From Strongylocentrotus droebachiensis (lineage: Eukaryota; Echinodermata; Echinoidea; Camarodonta; Strongylocentrotidae): 64,000 bases of DNA. This document shows, piece after piece, positions 21,901 through 33,926 of the stretch (position 1 is the stretch's first letter; the number at the start of each line of letters is the position of its first letter). Where the stretch lies: contig JAVYIG010001584.1 in NCBI GenBank assembly GCA_035222895.1, positions 62,001 through 126,000 on the forward strand. Reading direction: 5' to 3'. Below the pieces are notes generated by a model. The model searched no databases. It saw only the letters and a program-made list of their open reading frames with translations, and was not told the DNA's origin. The position numbers were made by a program, and so were the translations under genes.

Positions 21901-22960
21901 AAGATCATGGTTTACATTGTTGATTTTTACTATTGACATAATAATGCCATTATATATTTTGTTTGACTCCTGTTGTGTGATAGATACTTCAAGACAGACT
22001 TTCACGACAGACTTCAAGACAGAATTAAAGCACTGCGTTTAGTGTTGATAGAATTTAAGGGGAAACCATTCATATTTGTTTTTAATTTCTAGTAAAAAAA
22101 AATTAATAGAGCTTTAAAACAAAATCGTTCAATATTCAAATCACTAGAATTATTTCTTTTTATAGTACACCTAAAAAAAATGTTTCACTCAAAAATGTGT
22201 AAGAGTCATATGATGTTTTTAAAAAGCTCATTATAAAATAAACATGTATAGCCAGTTTATGGATGTCAATAGCAAGTGTCATAAAGACAATCAAGATGAA
22301 TTTTCGGTCTGCTTTCCTATATAAACTGATATATGAATGACGTGGGCGAAGACAGAGAGAGAGAAAGAGAGAGAGAGGGGGAGAGAGCGTCCAAAGTTTC
22401 GAGTGGAATACTCCCCTCTACGTCAGTGAATTTGAGTAAGTACATTGTTGTAAAGAAATAGATCATCAGGAGCGTATCCAGAACTGAATTTCTTTTTAAA
22501 TTGGGGAGCGGTATGCTTCCCAGACAGAGGCAAAATGTATTTGGGCTGCCCAGGGGTACCGTAGACTAGACCCCACCTACGTCACTGGATACCTTGGTGG
22601 CAAATCCATAGAGACTTTAATTTAAATAAAATGGCAGTAAATCGAATGTTAACCCCTTTTTTTTAAATGAGTTCTAATCTTCAAAAATTGTATTTATCAT
22701 CTGCTGGTGGAGATACGGTTTGAATTGACTTTTCAAAGGTATTTTGTTACATAAAAGTGTGAAAATTTGGTCACTTGACAATGGTATTAAGACACTCCTG
22801 CACGACATGATTTAATTATGAATTCTTATGAGGTTGCATTTCAAATGGTATCAGTTTTTATTATGCTTGAACCAATGCAGGTATGAAATCAATGACAAAA
22901 AAGAAAAACGACTATGATGGAGTAGACGAAGCCTCAGCATTTTTAGCATCGACAGTTTCT
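18912..22960. other. gene-free stretch with local hairpins
   Basis: Mostly unique AT-rich DNA. It includes a near-perfect hairpin at 19783-19810, an inverted repeat at 19864-19906 (TTTATCATAGC/GCTATGATAAA), polypyrimidine DNA near 21180-21300, a candidate exon at 21771-21892, a GA tract at 22351-22387, and a probable MITE remnant at about 22468-22600 with ends GGAGCGTATCCAG and CTACGTCACTGGATACC. No convincing gene. Confidence 0.45.
21771..21892 (+). other. candidate spliced exon (weak)
   Basis: A good acceptor (TTTTTCATCTTTCAG) and a near-consensus donor (CCCAG|GTAAGT) bound 122 nt of unusually GC-rich sequence. One frame reads RTAKFRAYLRDVAKSPDAAV followed by nine residues and a stop; the other two frames close early. 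No family was recognised and no partner exons were found, so a noncoding RNA exon, a 3' terminal coding exon or a chance pairing of sites all remain open. Confidence 0.25.
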
Positions 22961-23592
22961 CTTTTTCAAAAACTTTACATTCTGAAAGTAGTCCTATCTG
23001 ATACTCATGTTACTCAGATCACAAACTTTATGTAGTGTTATTTCAAGGGTGTTCTGCCACCAGTATTTAAAGAAAATGTTATAATTAACAAATACACCAA
23101 AAGATATCGATCCAGAAATTTCAGTAACCTGTGTGTTTCTTTTCATTACCATAATATCTCAAGGACCACTGTGAAATACATTGGGCCTAAGCTTTGGAAT
23201 TCCCTTTCTGTTGAACCTAAATCTTTCAAAAGAAAAACAAATAAGAAAATATGTTAACAGCTCCTACTGCCATGGCTATTGATCAAATTATCCCTTTTTA
23301 AAATGTCTGTTGCATTTAGGGTGTTCGTTTATATTCTGTTTGAATTTACTTTGTTGGTTTGTTAAGTTATATTCTGTGCTTGTAGTACTGTCCAATTTAT
23401 ATATTTTGTAGGGTTCTGTAACTTCAGCCTCGAAAGGCCAATGGCTTATGCGGTTCCCTTCCACATTTTCGTTTTACTGTAATTTATTGTTTATAATTAT
23501 ATATAATTATGCTATTGTAGTATTGTTCATATTTTCTATGTTTTTATGGTATGCTTTTTAATGAAATGTGGAAATAAAACTTAAACTTGAAC
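22961..23592 (+). mobile_element. L2-like LINE 3' end (RT C-terminal remnant and 3'UTR)
   Basis: From 22961 to the TAA at 23255-23257 one frame, broken by a single TAG at about 23036, reads like the C-terminus of a CR1/L2-group ORF2: LPPVFKENV, then basic Arg/Asn/Ser residues, then TTVKYIGPKLWNSLS and a Lys-rich end. An untranslated tail follows and ends AAATAAAACTTAAACTTGAAC, the kind of short A/T-rich repeat with which L2-group elements end. It is 5' truncated, as is usual for LINEs. Confidence 0.75.
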
Positions 23593-25010
23593 AATATAAC
23601 TTTGTTCTGACGTTTTTCTTTTTGGAATTTCAATAACTGTGTATACTTTTTTTTGCAAGGGGTCGGTTGCTGAACACCAATTGCAAACATATCAAATGCC
23701 TGGCCTACTGGCCTAATGTGTTCTGTAGGCCACGGACTTGAGGTGTACATCGTAAACCTATTTCGTGATAAATAGGAGATCATAATCTCAATCTACGACT
23801 ACCTGATGTCAGTATAAGGGGAAATGGTTTTATTTATTGGACATTTCCATCACCTGGTACTAAGAGAGTAACTATCTGTTCCCATTTTGATTTATTTTAG
23901 TCTTTGCCTTTCCCCATGATTTTATGACATCGTAAAGGTAGCTTAATTATCCAAGTGTCGAAATTATGTTCGTTTTATGTGATCGTTAAAAGATTGGCGC
24001 CCACACCGCTCGATCCATGTGAGGTCTAAACATACACCATTCTCAACACTAGGGTTCTTTGTTGAGAATTGGCATGGATTTCTGAGAATGGTAGTGGAAA
24101 TGAGATTGATTTATTTGAATTTAATGTACATATTTCAGGGCCAGAAACGATCGAAAGAGAGGATAGAGGTGCAATATTCATATTTTTAAACATTAATAGG
24201 TGTAGGTCTACCTTTGTGAGACATGAGCCCTATTGCGTCAAAAAAGGGTGGGGCAGACTTCCCTTGTCCAAATTGTCTAAATTATGCCAATGATTGAGAG
24301 AGGGACAGAGAGAGAGAGAGAGAGAGAGAGAGATCGTGGCTCATATACTGTGTCCTTTTCATGCTAAAATTCAGTGGTATTCATGCTTTAGGATCTCATG
24401 AGGAAAGGAATTTTCAGTGTCTAGTCTGGTAAAAGTGAAATAGGAAACAGAGAATGCTGGACTAAAAGTCAATTGAGAAATTGGAGGAACGAAAGAGATT
24501 ATGATAGATATGAACAAACTAGGGTACGAATAGGGGGATTTAAAATAATGAAAAGAGGGGGGGGAGATAGATAGATACAGAAGAAGAGAGAGAGGTGGGA
24601 GAGAGAAAGAGGGGGGGGGGGAGGGAGAGAGAAGGGGAGAATGATGAAAAGGGGTTTGAGGGGAGAGAGATAGATAGATACAGAAGAAGAGAGAGAGAGA
24701 GAGAGATGGGAGAGAGAAAGAGAAGGGGAGAGACGGACAGACAGAGAATGACAGCGAGGGAGAGGTAAGTTGGCTGAGGGCAGGTGTTACCTTCATGCCA
24801 AATACGACGTGAAATTCATCAAGGTAAAGAGATCATGATTTTAACGACATAATTGGTGTTTTGACAAGTGAGGACTCGTCTATACGACCTCTCATATGAT
24901 TGATCTCTCGGAGTCTAATGTATCGTTCTTAGATGAGGTCCATCCATCCATTCCGTCCATGTACCACCATGATGTGGATGATTAAATATCTTGATCATCT
25001 TGACTCCAGG
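23593..25010. other. spacer with GA-rich tracts
   Basis: Contains a GA microsatellite at 24297-24334 followed by a segment that recurs after another GA tract (33889-34020), and an imperfect purine-rich tract at 24550-24765. The minus-strand ORF at 24371-24796 is the Ser/Pro/Leu-rich translation of this purine DNA. No gene. Confidence 0.6.
24297..24425. repeat. GA microsatellite with paralogous 3' flank, copy 1
   Basis: A GA run followed by GAGATCGTGGCTCA and about 90 bp alignable with the DNA after the GA tract at 33889 (AGGATCTCATGAG versus AGGATCTGATGGA; GAATTTTCAGTG versus GAATCTTCAGTG). The GA tract appears to be part of, or attached to, a dispersed element. Confidence 0.6.
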
Positions 25011-25708
25011 GGGGTGTTTCACAAAGATACTAAGTCGAACTTAACTCTAAGTCGGACTTAAAAATGATGGAGAGCCATTTGTAGCCTTCAAAATTAAAAT
25101 TTCCAAAAGCCAAAATTGAGGTATTTTAGAGTTTTCATAAATTTCACATCAAGAACATGAAATCTCTTTGATAATAGTAAATATGAATGATTTGAATCAA
25201 CATTTTATGCCTTTGGAAATAGCTTTTACAAAATATTTTCAATGATGCTAACGGCTTTCCATAACTGTTAAAGAGAAGGTTGAGTTCTGGGAAGAGGTGA
25301 AAAATATTTTGTGAGCATTACTCATTCTTATTATGCAAGTGTAGAAGAACATGAGATAAGAATGTTCCCTGAAAAGCATGGCTCTTCAAATGCCTTCATA
25401 TTCTAAATATGCATGTAACATCGTAAAAATCGGGGGGCCGGCTTTTTACGCCACGTGTTCGTGTAGTCCCATATACATCTTTCTGTGTACAGTGTTTGTA
25501 ACTTTACCAAGACTTGGCCAAATTTCTTATCATTTTGATGATTCCAGAACCTTGCAATACACACAAATTCTTATATGCTAGATGATCAACCTTTTCTGGT
25601 CGGTTCCACACCGTTTCTTTCACAATGCAATCGCATGACCAGAACTCAACTTCATCTTTAAGTCCAACTTAGAGATAAGTTCAACTTGTAATCTTTGTGA
25701 AACACCCC
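25011..25708. mobile_element. MITE family A, complete copy with nested family B
   Basis: Outer ends GGTGTTTCACAAAGAT and ATCTTTGTGAAACACC. The outer element is in reverse order relative to 12965-13278. It is interrupted at a TTAA (25268-25271 / 25658-25661) by a family B element; AACTGTTAA and TTAAGTCCAACTTAG are contiguous in uninterrupted copies. Confidence 0.85.
25268..25661 (-). mobile_element. TTAA MITE family B, nested in A
   Basis: 394 bp between TTAA sites, inverted relative to the copy at 16547. Ends are TTAAAGAGAAGGTTGAGTTC and, in reverse complement, TTAAAGATGAAGTTGAGTTC. The ORF at 25378-25581 falls inside it and is not a gene. Confidence 0.85.
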
Positions 25709-25814
25709 TTGGTCTACCTGTTATCAAATAGCAGTGCAAACGGCTGAACACTTTCAATGAGCGTTTTGTTGGGTGCCTCCATAACAGCAATATTTTGGCA
25801 AGTTTTTGCTTTAA

Positions 25815-25975
25815 TCTACAGTCAAGCATGTCTTAGTGGCCACCTATCTATAAAGACCACCTGTCTACAGTGGCCATGCCTTTTGTCTTCCTCCAGAAAG
25901 AAATGTGTGTTCTAGAACCTGTCTTGGTAAACCACCTGCATACAGTGCCACCCTTTTCTTGGGTGACCGGTAACT
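25815..25975. mobile_element. fragment of the TACAGT...GACCACCTGTCTAC element
   Basis: CTACAGTCAAGCATGTCTTAG and then GTGGCCACC, AAAGACCACCTGTCTACA. It is related to the complete 106-bp element at 38930-39035. Internal duplication and loss of the right end make the limits approximate. Confidence 0.5.
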
Positions 25976-26587
25976 TTTTCTCAGATTCTGAAACAAAATC
26001 CTGGATTTAGCTCATGCTGATAATTATAAACCTTTAGGTCAGTCGGGAACCCCATGACTTTTACAAGCCGATCGCCTGTCTGATTATCAAGATATTTCTG
26101 ATTAGAATTACATATTTAAAAAACCGTTTGCCAAACGGTTTTCATAACACTACAGTCTATTGGGGAAAACGAGTATGGTAAAACCGGTCACTCAAAGATT
26201 TTTACTTTTTTGAGGCACTTCTTGATCATTTTGAAGCGCATTTTTTGTAGGGCTTCAATATTACACCATTATCACAGACACTGATAACACGTAGGGCCGT
26301 GCATCTCAGATTTAACATTGTCAAACGATGCGTTTAATACTGATATATACATTTCAATGTATTGTTAAATGATAAATAGTAAAATATATCTTCATGATTA
26401 TTGCTAGCAGTATATAATGTTATAAGCAGTAGTTTCTGCAAGAGCAGGAGATCATTATGCCACAGATTAATTCTTTATAGTTTTCGTTTGTGTTGACTTT
26501 TGATGAATACAACATCCCTTATGTCAATTTAATATCGCTTGTATTTCACGATTTGCAATATCACTACCATGTAGCCCTACTGTTTGA
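25976..26587. other. unique spacer
   Basis: AT-rich DNA without a recognised gene. A short inverted repeat (AAACCGTTTG/CAAACGGTTT) lies near 26120-26142. Confidence 0.45.
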
Positions 26588-27086
26588 TAATTGGTATGGG
26601 GTCATCAATCTGGTTCAAATGAACATATTGGAAGCATATGCGATCCTACAATATTCAGTGATCGTTTTCGCGGTTGAAAACGAGTCTACAGTTATGAAAT
26701 TGTAAATAATAAACTCTTTTTATGTTATATAGCTCCCTCTCAAGGTCAAGATATTAATTAAGCTATAAAACAATGTGTCTTGACTAAAATCGACCGATTA
26801 GCTATTCCCGTTAGGAAAATATATATCACAACTACATAATTATTCTGATAATTTCATGGTCTCAGCTACCATTGTACGGCCATAGGCGCTATTTAAAATT
26901 TATCAAAATTTACCGGGAGCACCGGTAAATTTTTGTATTTACTTTTTCTCGAAAACAGAAGTGTTTAGGGGCCAAATTTTCTAGTGCTTTTAATGCATCC
27001 ACAGGGGCATCCAAATATATCAAAATTGTAAAGAATCACTATCTACCCAATTTTCATAATTTCCCAAAACTTTGTATTACCTTTAA
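26588..27086. mobile_element. TTAA MITE family D, 5'-truncated copy
   Basis: Aligns throughout with 15644-16153 from AATTGGTATGGGGTCAT to CCTTTAA. The right TTAA (27083-27086) is present. The left TTAAAGGTAATAC end is lost. The internal hairpin with stem AAATTTACCGG is preserved (from 26906). Confidence 0.85.
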
Positions 27087-27552
27087 GTATAATCATTCAC
27101 ATATAGGCCATCTTGGAAGGAAAGAAGCAACAAGTACAAATTACATCATCTTCCCGTCTACTGACCGCTGTCATAATGTTCTCAAATGACCTTGCATTCA
27201 TAATGATCTTGATGATTACAGCGCTATGGTTCAGAGTCGAACACATCAATCTTACGATTTATGATATTTTGACTACCAACTTTACGAGGGAGAGGGGGTG
27301 TCTCTGGAAGGTCGTTTGTCTAAATCGATCAGGCAATGTTCATCGTTATAATAAATACCTGGAAGATTGATGTGTTGAACCATGGCAGTATAATATCCAT
27401 GATTGAGTAAACCTTCCTCGCATGGAGATTTGAAACTAATGACATCATGACTGACCACGTTACGAGTGAAGACGACAATATTTTAATACTCCAGTGCCCT
27501 GTCTTATGAAGAGTTGAAATTGATAGCAACTTATTTGCGATTGATATCAATC
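27087..27552. other. spacer with a wide inverted repeat
   Basis: GAACACATCAATCTT (about 27239-27253) and AAGATTGATGTGTT (about 27363-27376) form an inverted repeat with about 110 bp between. It could be a MITE relic. The overlapping ORFs have no domain. Confidence 0.4.
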
Positions 27553-28655
27553 TTAAAGGGATAGTTGAGTTCTGTTTTCAGACCGCAAATGCCTTCAAAG
27601 TGCATGGTCATTGCTCTCATTCTTATCTATGACATTTCTAGTGCCCTTTTAGAACCTAAAATTGCTATGAAGGTAATTTTAGACCCCAAAATGTGTGAAA
27701 TTTAGCCAATACGATCATACCAATTCAGCTCCACTTTAAAAACAAAATACGGTGACCGTTGAATAATTATTTAAAGGTACTATGTCCCTTTTGCAACCAA
27801 CCTCAAATGCTGTAGAACTTTGCAGGAATTATAAATATGTCATGTATGTCCTATCTGTGAAATTTAAATGTTAGCAGTGTCCTCATATTCAAATTATGCA
27901 AGGAAACCCGTTTACTTGCTAGACTTCACTGTCAGACACTATTGAGTGACTGACTGGCTTTTTTTCTTCTTTGGTAATAACATACATGAAAAGAGTTGTA
28001 AAGGGTACATGAGCATTTGTCTACATCAATAACCAACTTCTTGTGATGGCCAAGCTTAAACTGATTGAATCTTTGCGCAGCATAAAACGTATGACCATTC
28101 GGTACAAAGTCTGAAAATCAAGACTATTACTTTTGGGCTCTATAGCCCTAAAGTCGATTTGACAACTAATAGTCGTTATTTTCCCACTTGAAGACATTTG
28201 CAAGCCCCACCTTTTTTAGGGAAGTTCTAAATTAGTATTATCTTTCAAATGCAGATGGAATTTAACTTTTTCATTTTTTTGGCCTGCAAATGGGACATAG
28301 TACCTTTAATTAAACTAACAATACATGGGCCGGCTGGTTGTGAGTAATATAACCAACAAGAAAATGCCAACAAAAAAGCCAACACCGGCATTGGCTGAAA
28401 TACGACGTAAAAGGTGCTATTTCGTTTTTTCAACGGCTTTTTCAAATTATCTAATATTTTGTGGTGGTACACAAGTATTAGAAATTGTTATATTTATGGA
28501 TATTTCAGCCGTCTCTGAACCGATTTTGATCAAACAAAGATGATTTTGTCATTTAAATCGTATGTTCTTTCAAATTTGACACTCAGTTTTTCATTATCTC
28601 ACAACAAATTATTTTGTGTAGCGCCCTCCGAAACAGAACTCAACTATCCCTTTAA
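27553..28655. mobile_element. TTAA element G (Kolobok/T2-like MITE), host of a nested element
   Basis: 1103 bp including TTAA at both ends. Ends TTAAAGGGATAGTTGAGTTC and, in reverse complement, the same 20 bases, with the match continuing to about 26 bp (TGTTTC after small shifts). It fits the TTAAAGGRR start known for T2-type MITEs. A 539-bp element is nested inside at 27771-28309. Confidence 0.85.
27771..28309. mobile_element. TTAA element H, nested in G
   Basis: 539 bp including TTAA at both ends. Ends TTAAAGGTACTATGTCCC and exactly the same in reverse complement. ORFs at 28021-28203 and 28245-28543 overlap it and are not genes. Nested insertion shows H is younger than G at this locus. 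Confidence 0.85.
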
Positions 28656-29001
28656 CTATGTACGTAAGAGATAGGGGACTTACAATTGATTCGGATCAAT
28701 CGCAACTCTTTGTAAGACGGGGCCCAGGTGTACACTTACCAAATTCTTAAGTTCCTTTCTCCATACATTTCAAGTATTATGATAATTATAAGAGCAGTAA
28801 AAAGTTACATCCAGCCTCATTTTCTAACGCGATAGAAAGAGTGTGATTGTAGCTTTTCACTCTATATTTGGTTTATCACAGGGATGATTGAGAACTTAAC
28901 TTGAAAATAGCTCATTCTAACCAGATCAACCAATTAACAAAAGTACTACATTTTCACATACTGCTTCCTTATCATTTGATTGAAATTGTATTAAAAGTAG
29001 T
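28656..29001. other. unique spacer
   Basis: AT-rich DNA between two TTAA elements. Nothing else recognised. Confidence 0.5.
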
Positions 29002-29778
29002 TTAACCCTAATAAGGCCGGGGGGGGGCATTATGCCCCCCCCCCCCCCTCCACGATTTTTCTGATTGTTTGAGAACGCATATGGATGGCGCCTCGCCGCT
29101 CGCTGACTTTTTTCTTTAGAGTCTTGCGCATCTTTTTAAAAAAAAATTAAAAAATCGGACCTACAGTTACAAGGTCACGTGACCTTTTGTCTTTGCATGT
29201 CAGCCCGAAAATCGCTCATTTTTGTGATTTGTGTACAAAACATATGGAAATGTCATTTTTCCTAAAAATAGATCAAACATTGGTTATTGGGTCTTGTTTT
29301 AAGTTTAGGTGGTTGTTTTGGAAGTCAAAATAGTTGAATTGTAGGAAGAAATGAAAAAAAAAAAAAAAACAATAACATACATAAGTTAAAAAAACAATGA
29401 AATACATAAGAAATTATCAAAACAAGAGATAACATAAGGAATAAGCTGGCTCTTCTAATTTTTTTTGTCGTATTATTGTTCCAAATGGTTTAATGAATAT
29501 TTGTAGTGAAAAAGAATGCTTAAATAAGAATAATATATGATTTATGGGTAAAAATGTGATTTTATGACGTTATTTGCATAAATTACCATAAATATGCAAA
29601 TGAGTGATTTTTTTCAAAAAATTGAAATTATCATATTGTTCTATACACTTCACTTGACATGCGTGCAAATTTTCGCGGAGATCGGCCGTTTCACGGCCGA
29701 GATCTTAAGGGGGGCCATAATGCCCCCCCCCCCGGCCGTAGTAAGACTTCAAATAGCCCGGCCTTATTATAGGGTTAA
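29002..29778. mobile_element. TTAA element E with G/C-run subterminal repeats
   Basis: 777 bp including TTAA at both ends. TTAACCCTAATAAGGCCGGG on the left and TTAACCCTATAATAAGGCCG in reverse complement on the right. Both arms carry a GGGGGGCATTATGCCCC-type palindrome next to long G or C runs. TTAA plus CCC is the piggyBac-type end. The interior includes GGTCACGTGACC (about 29173-29184) and an A-run. No transposase. Confidence 0.85.
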
Positions 29779-32660
29779 GTTTGAATGAAGAAATTGAATA
29801 TAAACGTTTTTTCGTCTTTTATTTGGAAAAATTGTCGCCTTATAGGATCCATCACGTATCATCCAGAACGAAAGTATAAAGAGAGGGAAAAATGAACATT
29901 TTAAAATGGTTTTGATGAAGGCCTTATCATATTTGTTTATAATTGGGTAAAAGAACAAATATGCATGAGTTATACATTTGGACCCTATCTTATTGGTTCA
30001 AAGTAGAACATTGTGACTCAAACTTACTTGTGAAATGTGCTGCAGTTTATTAGCTTTCAAAATTAAGACGCAGCCATATCCTAATCAATATGGTACACAT
30101 TTCTTAAGAAATTAGTTCCCTCAGTCAGCCGTGGTTCTTGTGATTTAATAACCCGAATATTCTAAGATTGTTTTTTCGTATGACGTATACATTACATTAG
30201 AATCATCTAGCGATACATTTAAGTGAAATTTAACGAACCAATAATTTGAAATATAATCGATTATCCTTCCGCCCCCTGCCCCTTTCCGTTAAAAATGAAA
30301 ATATATTTGTTTCTCTTTATCATCACGTTATTATCAGTACCATCTTGCATTTCATTCAGATATATATTACAGTCTTTAAGTATATTTCTATGAAAAACAT
30401 GACCACAATCCCTATTTTCAAGATTGGTCATAAACACCCTAAAAACATTAATTATCTCGTCTAAATGACAGCCTCAAACGACGCGGAAAATAATTATTAC
30501 TATTTCTTTATCAACCATGACCAAACCGGAATATATCAAAGCTACGCATCTCATCCGAACGGCAATTTATGATGAATTTGTGTGGATTAAGATTCACAAA
30601 ACATCCGAATTTTATTGCGGGAGCACAATAGATTTTTAGGATATAAATGAAATGAAATGATGGCTTGGTGCACTTTTTGAAATTAGAAATGAATACGGTC
30701 GCGGAAGTTTTGCACGTGCGCGTTTATCAGTACTTCAATCAGCATTTGTTGTGATGATCCGAGCAATTTCTACGCAGTATTTACTAAGATTGAGGTAAGA
30801 TTGGGGAAAAGATTCCACTTTTTATTATCCCGAGGTGAAGTTGTGAATAAAAAAGAGGACGGCTGGGCTTTGTTGTGAGGTTCCGAGGCTCTTTTTTTTA
30901 ATTCGGTTAATTAATGGGTAGAGTTTCTACAATTGTATCAATGGAATTCATCAAATTCTTTGTAACCGCGTTTTTGTTAGAGGGTGTTCCGCGTGTATAG
31001 AACATCGGTATAGATCAGCTAAACACAAGAATAACCTATTTTGGTTTTATTTTGTGAATAGGCCTGTAGAGGAGATTGCGTTCTCTCGTGTTCTAAAAGT
31101 ACATGCGGTTTGGGGTGGTTGACAGACACGGAGAAAAGTACAAGTTCACCCAAAGAAGTCGTGGACAATGATTTCCGGATTGTGGTGGTGGCCTTTTATC
31201 AAATGATTAAATAACAACCCCTCCTGAATCTACCGGTAAATTCGATGAAAAGATGCAATCGACAAACAAATTCTGCGTGAATAATAATGATGAAAAGGTA
31301 GGCTGACTATAACACAAATCTTTTGAAGTGCCGCACCTAAAAACAACATCAAGAAAAAAGGGCGAACTTTTCAAGAGTATTTCGGGTCGGTCGGAATCTG
31401 GTGGTTTGTCCTGAACCCAACAAGTGAAGGAGAGAAAAGAATGTTTACAAAGGAAAAACCAAATTGTAACAATTTGCAGGTTGAATAGGAAAGGTTGATT
31501 GTATTTTGATGATGGTGGTTGTATAGTAGGACTAACTGGGGTATAGGATTGATTGATAAGGGTAATGGTCCGTTCTGACAATGATACACCATACGTTTGG
31601 TTTCCCCTCCCATGTTAAACTTCATTAATGCATGTAATTGGAATAAAGAGGTCCAATTTGAGGTTAGCTGCCCTATTGTAAGTTCTGTAACTATTTCCGA
31701 TGACGGTTCCCATGAAGAGCAATAAACAGGAAGACTAATTATTCAACTTTACAAACAATTTCTGAGAAATATACACAAGGCATCGTTTCTCCTCCAACAA
31801 TAATAATATTTCGTAAATTATCGTGTTGTTCGGAGTGTGGTTGTTTATTCACTTATTCGATTAGGAATCAAATCAGAGGAATTAATAACTCAGGATTCGA
31901 ATCAGAGCCCGGAATCACCGTCCAATGTGAAGGTTTTAATGATGATATCCAGTCTTTGCCCTCCTTTTAATTTGCCGAATAATTATTTTTGTACGGATTC
32001 ATTTTTCGAATGAAAACAATTTAGAACAAAAAAAAATCCATTGCCTGCAAGATACTTTCAAATCCTCAAATCATGTGTTATAAATCTTCTAAACAGAACG
32101 TATTGGCCGATATTATCGACTCTGCCATTTAAACATATATTGTTTATTTCAGCGACACGTTCTGAACACTAGTCATGAACTTATATTCTGTAGTAGTAAA
32201 AAGTAATTTAGAGATCCTATCATTGAAGTGATTATTTCAACCCTTCCACCACTGATTTTCATTTTATTTTTTGTAAAATGAAGAGGGAGATCAAATACGT
32301 ATTTTGGTATTATTTCGTTGACGAGGTTTTCACTGAGATATCTAACGTTTGATTATTTCTTTCCATATTTTGTTATTAAGATTGTATTATCCATGGCTCC
32401 AATGTCTCAGTCTTTATTTGTCAATTTTCACTGTGCTATATATTGAGCCAGCTAATATTAGACAGATGTTGTTTTTACTTGTCTAATTCCATCTTTCTCT
32501 GTTCCAAATCCCCGGTCGACCCCTTTCCTCATAGCTGGATAACTGTTATATCAATGTGGCGATCTTTAACTGAGAATAATTTTTTTCTTCTTCAATTCAA
32601 CTGGAACATGGCGAGATTTCAACATGAGAACATGCATACCCCAGATAACCAACCAATTTA
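29779..32660. other. AT-rich gene-free stretch
   Basis: No tandem repeats or mobile elements recognised in nearly 3 kb, which is unusual for this window. Blocks near 30480-30800 and 31060-31400 look less degenerate than neighbouring DNA. ORFs such as 31207-31625 (minus) lack domains. It could be noncoding regulatory DNA; not testable by eye. Confidence 0.4.
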
Positions 32661-32830
32661 GCGGCAGAGCATCACCCCCGTCGTCTGGCCGTCATGTTCG
32701 CCGGGCCTAGCCCATTGTCTGTTCGGTGCTAATCACCCCTCACGCCTCGACGCGCCTTTTAGTTGCTAATCGGGCAATACTCGCCCGAATTTGTACAGTT
32801 TGCACAGGTTGCCCCATCGAGGGTGTGAGA
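32661..32830. other. GC-rich block
   Basis: About 170 bp much richer in GC than the surroundings, with CpGs and two CTAATC-type motifs (GCTAATCACC, TGCTAATCGGG). No splice-bounded frame. It may be a regulatory block (inference). Confidence 0.3.
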
Positions 32831-33027
32831 GGGAGAGAGGGAGGGGGAAGAGAGAGAGAGAGAGAGAGGGGAGGGGAGGGTGGAGGGGAGATAGAAAGAG
32901 ATACAGCATTACACAAAACAGATCAGGGAGAGATGGTATATAACTATAGCAGGAAAAGAAGGGCAGACACAAAAGGGAGAGGGAGACATAATCTAAGAGA
33001 CGGAGAGAGATTGTAAGAGAAAGGGGC

Positions 33028-33062
<35 letters not shown>
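32831..33062. repeat. GA-rich tracts
   Basis: Imperfect and perfect GA microsatellite. The Arg/Glu-rich and Ser/Leu-rich ORFs on the two strands are its translation products. Confidence 0.9.
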
Positions 33063-33063
<1 letters not shown>

Positions 33064-33888
33064 GGACAGGGGGAGGGATAACATTAGTGAAAGAGTGACA
33101 AAGGCTTATACAGAAAGAAAAACACCATTTTCCACTACTTTGTCTCATTATGCTTATCTCAGTGATCATGAAAGTGACCCTGCTGATCGCTCATATGAGA
33201 ATGCTGGGAGATATAGACCAGGGAAGAGACTTTCTTGCTCAAAACCTATCTCCTTCCCCTGGATCGAGAGGGGCGACTATGGCAACAATGCATTTTCTGC
33301 AATCAAAAATCACACAATCATTCAATTTTTAATACATTTGGCCGTGTCAGCAATGACGAAAAAATAATAGGCCTAATTAGCATTATTAATTGGAGATGCC
33401 TTATTAGATTGATCTTTACTGTGACGTTTTTTCTTTCACAATCACTGATAATGACATGTTCGGTTTTCTGTTTGGTTCATGAAATGTATCATATAAATTG
33501 CTGCATTCCTTCAACGTTTGGAATATTATATACGTCACAATGCATTATAATCATGATATTAAATGACAAAGTATATATTAAAATGAAAAAGAATTACGAT
33601 AAAATTCACATTAATCAGGTAATTAAGCATCAAATCAAAAGAATCTGGTCTGGTCATCATCGATGTATTTGACAAGGAAATATGACCATCGCCATCAGCC
33701 CCCCCCCCCCCCCAACAAAAATCATGAATGGAAACGTGAAATTGGAAGTGAAGTAAAAACAGAAGATAACATAATTAATTTTGTTTGCGTGGTGGCTGTA
33801 TTTAATAACCAGCAAATTCAATCAAATTCCAAACCTAATTGAATGTTCTCCGACAATTAAAGATTTATTTATATCAAACACCATCAAC

Positions 33889-33926
<38 letters not shown>

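Noticed and set aside
24371-24796. 141-codon minus-strand ORF
   Set aside because: Same explanation: low-complexity purine DNA gives a Ser/Pro/Leu-rich product.
33235-33672. 145-codon ORF
   Set aside because: Intergenic AT-rich composition, no domain, no conserved motif seen.
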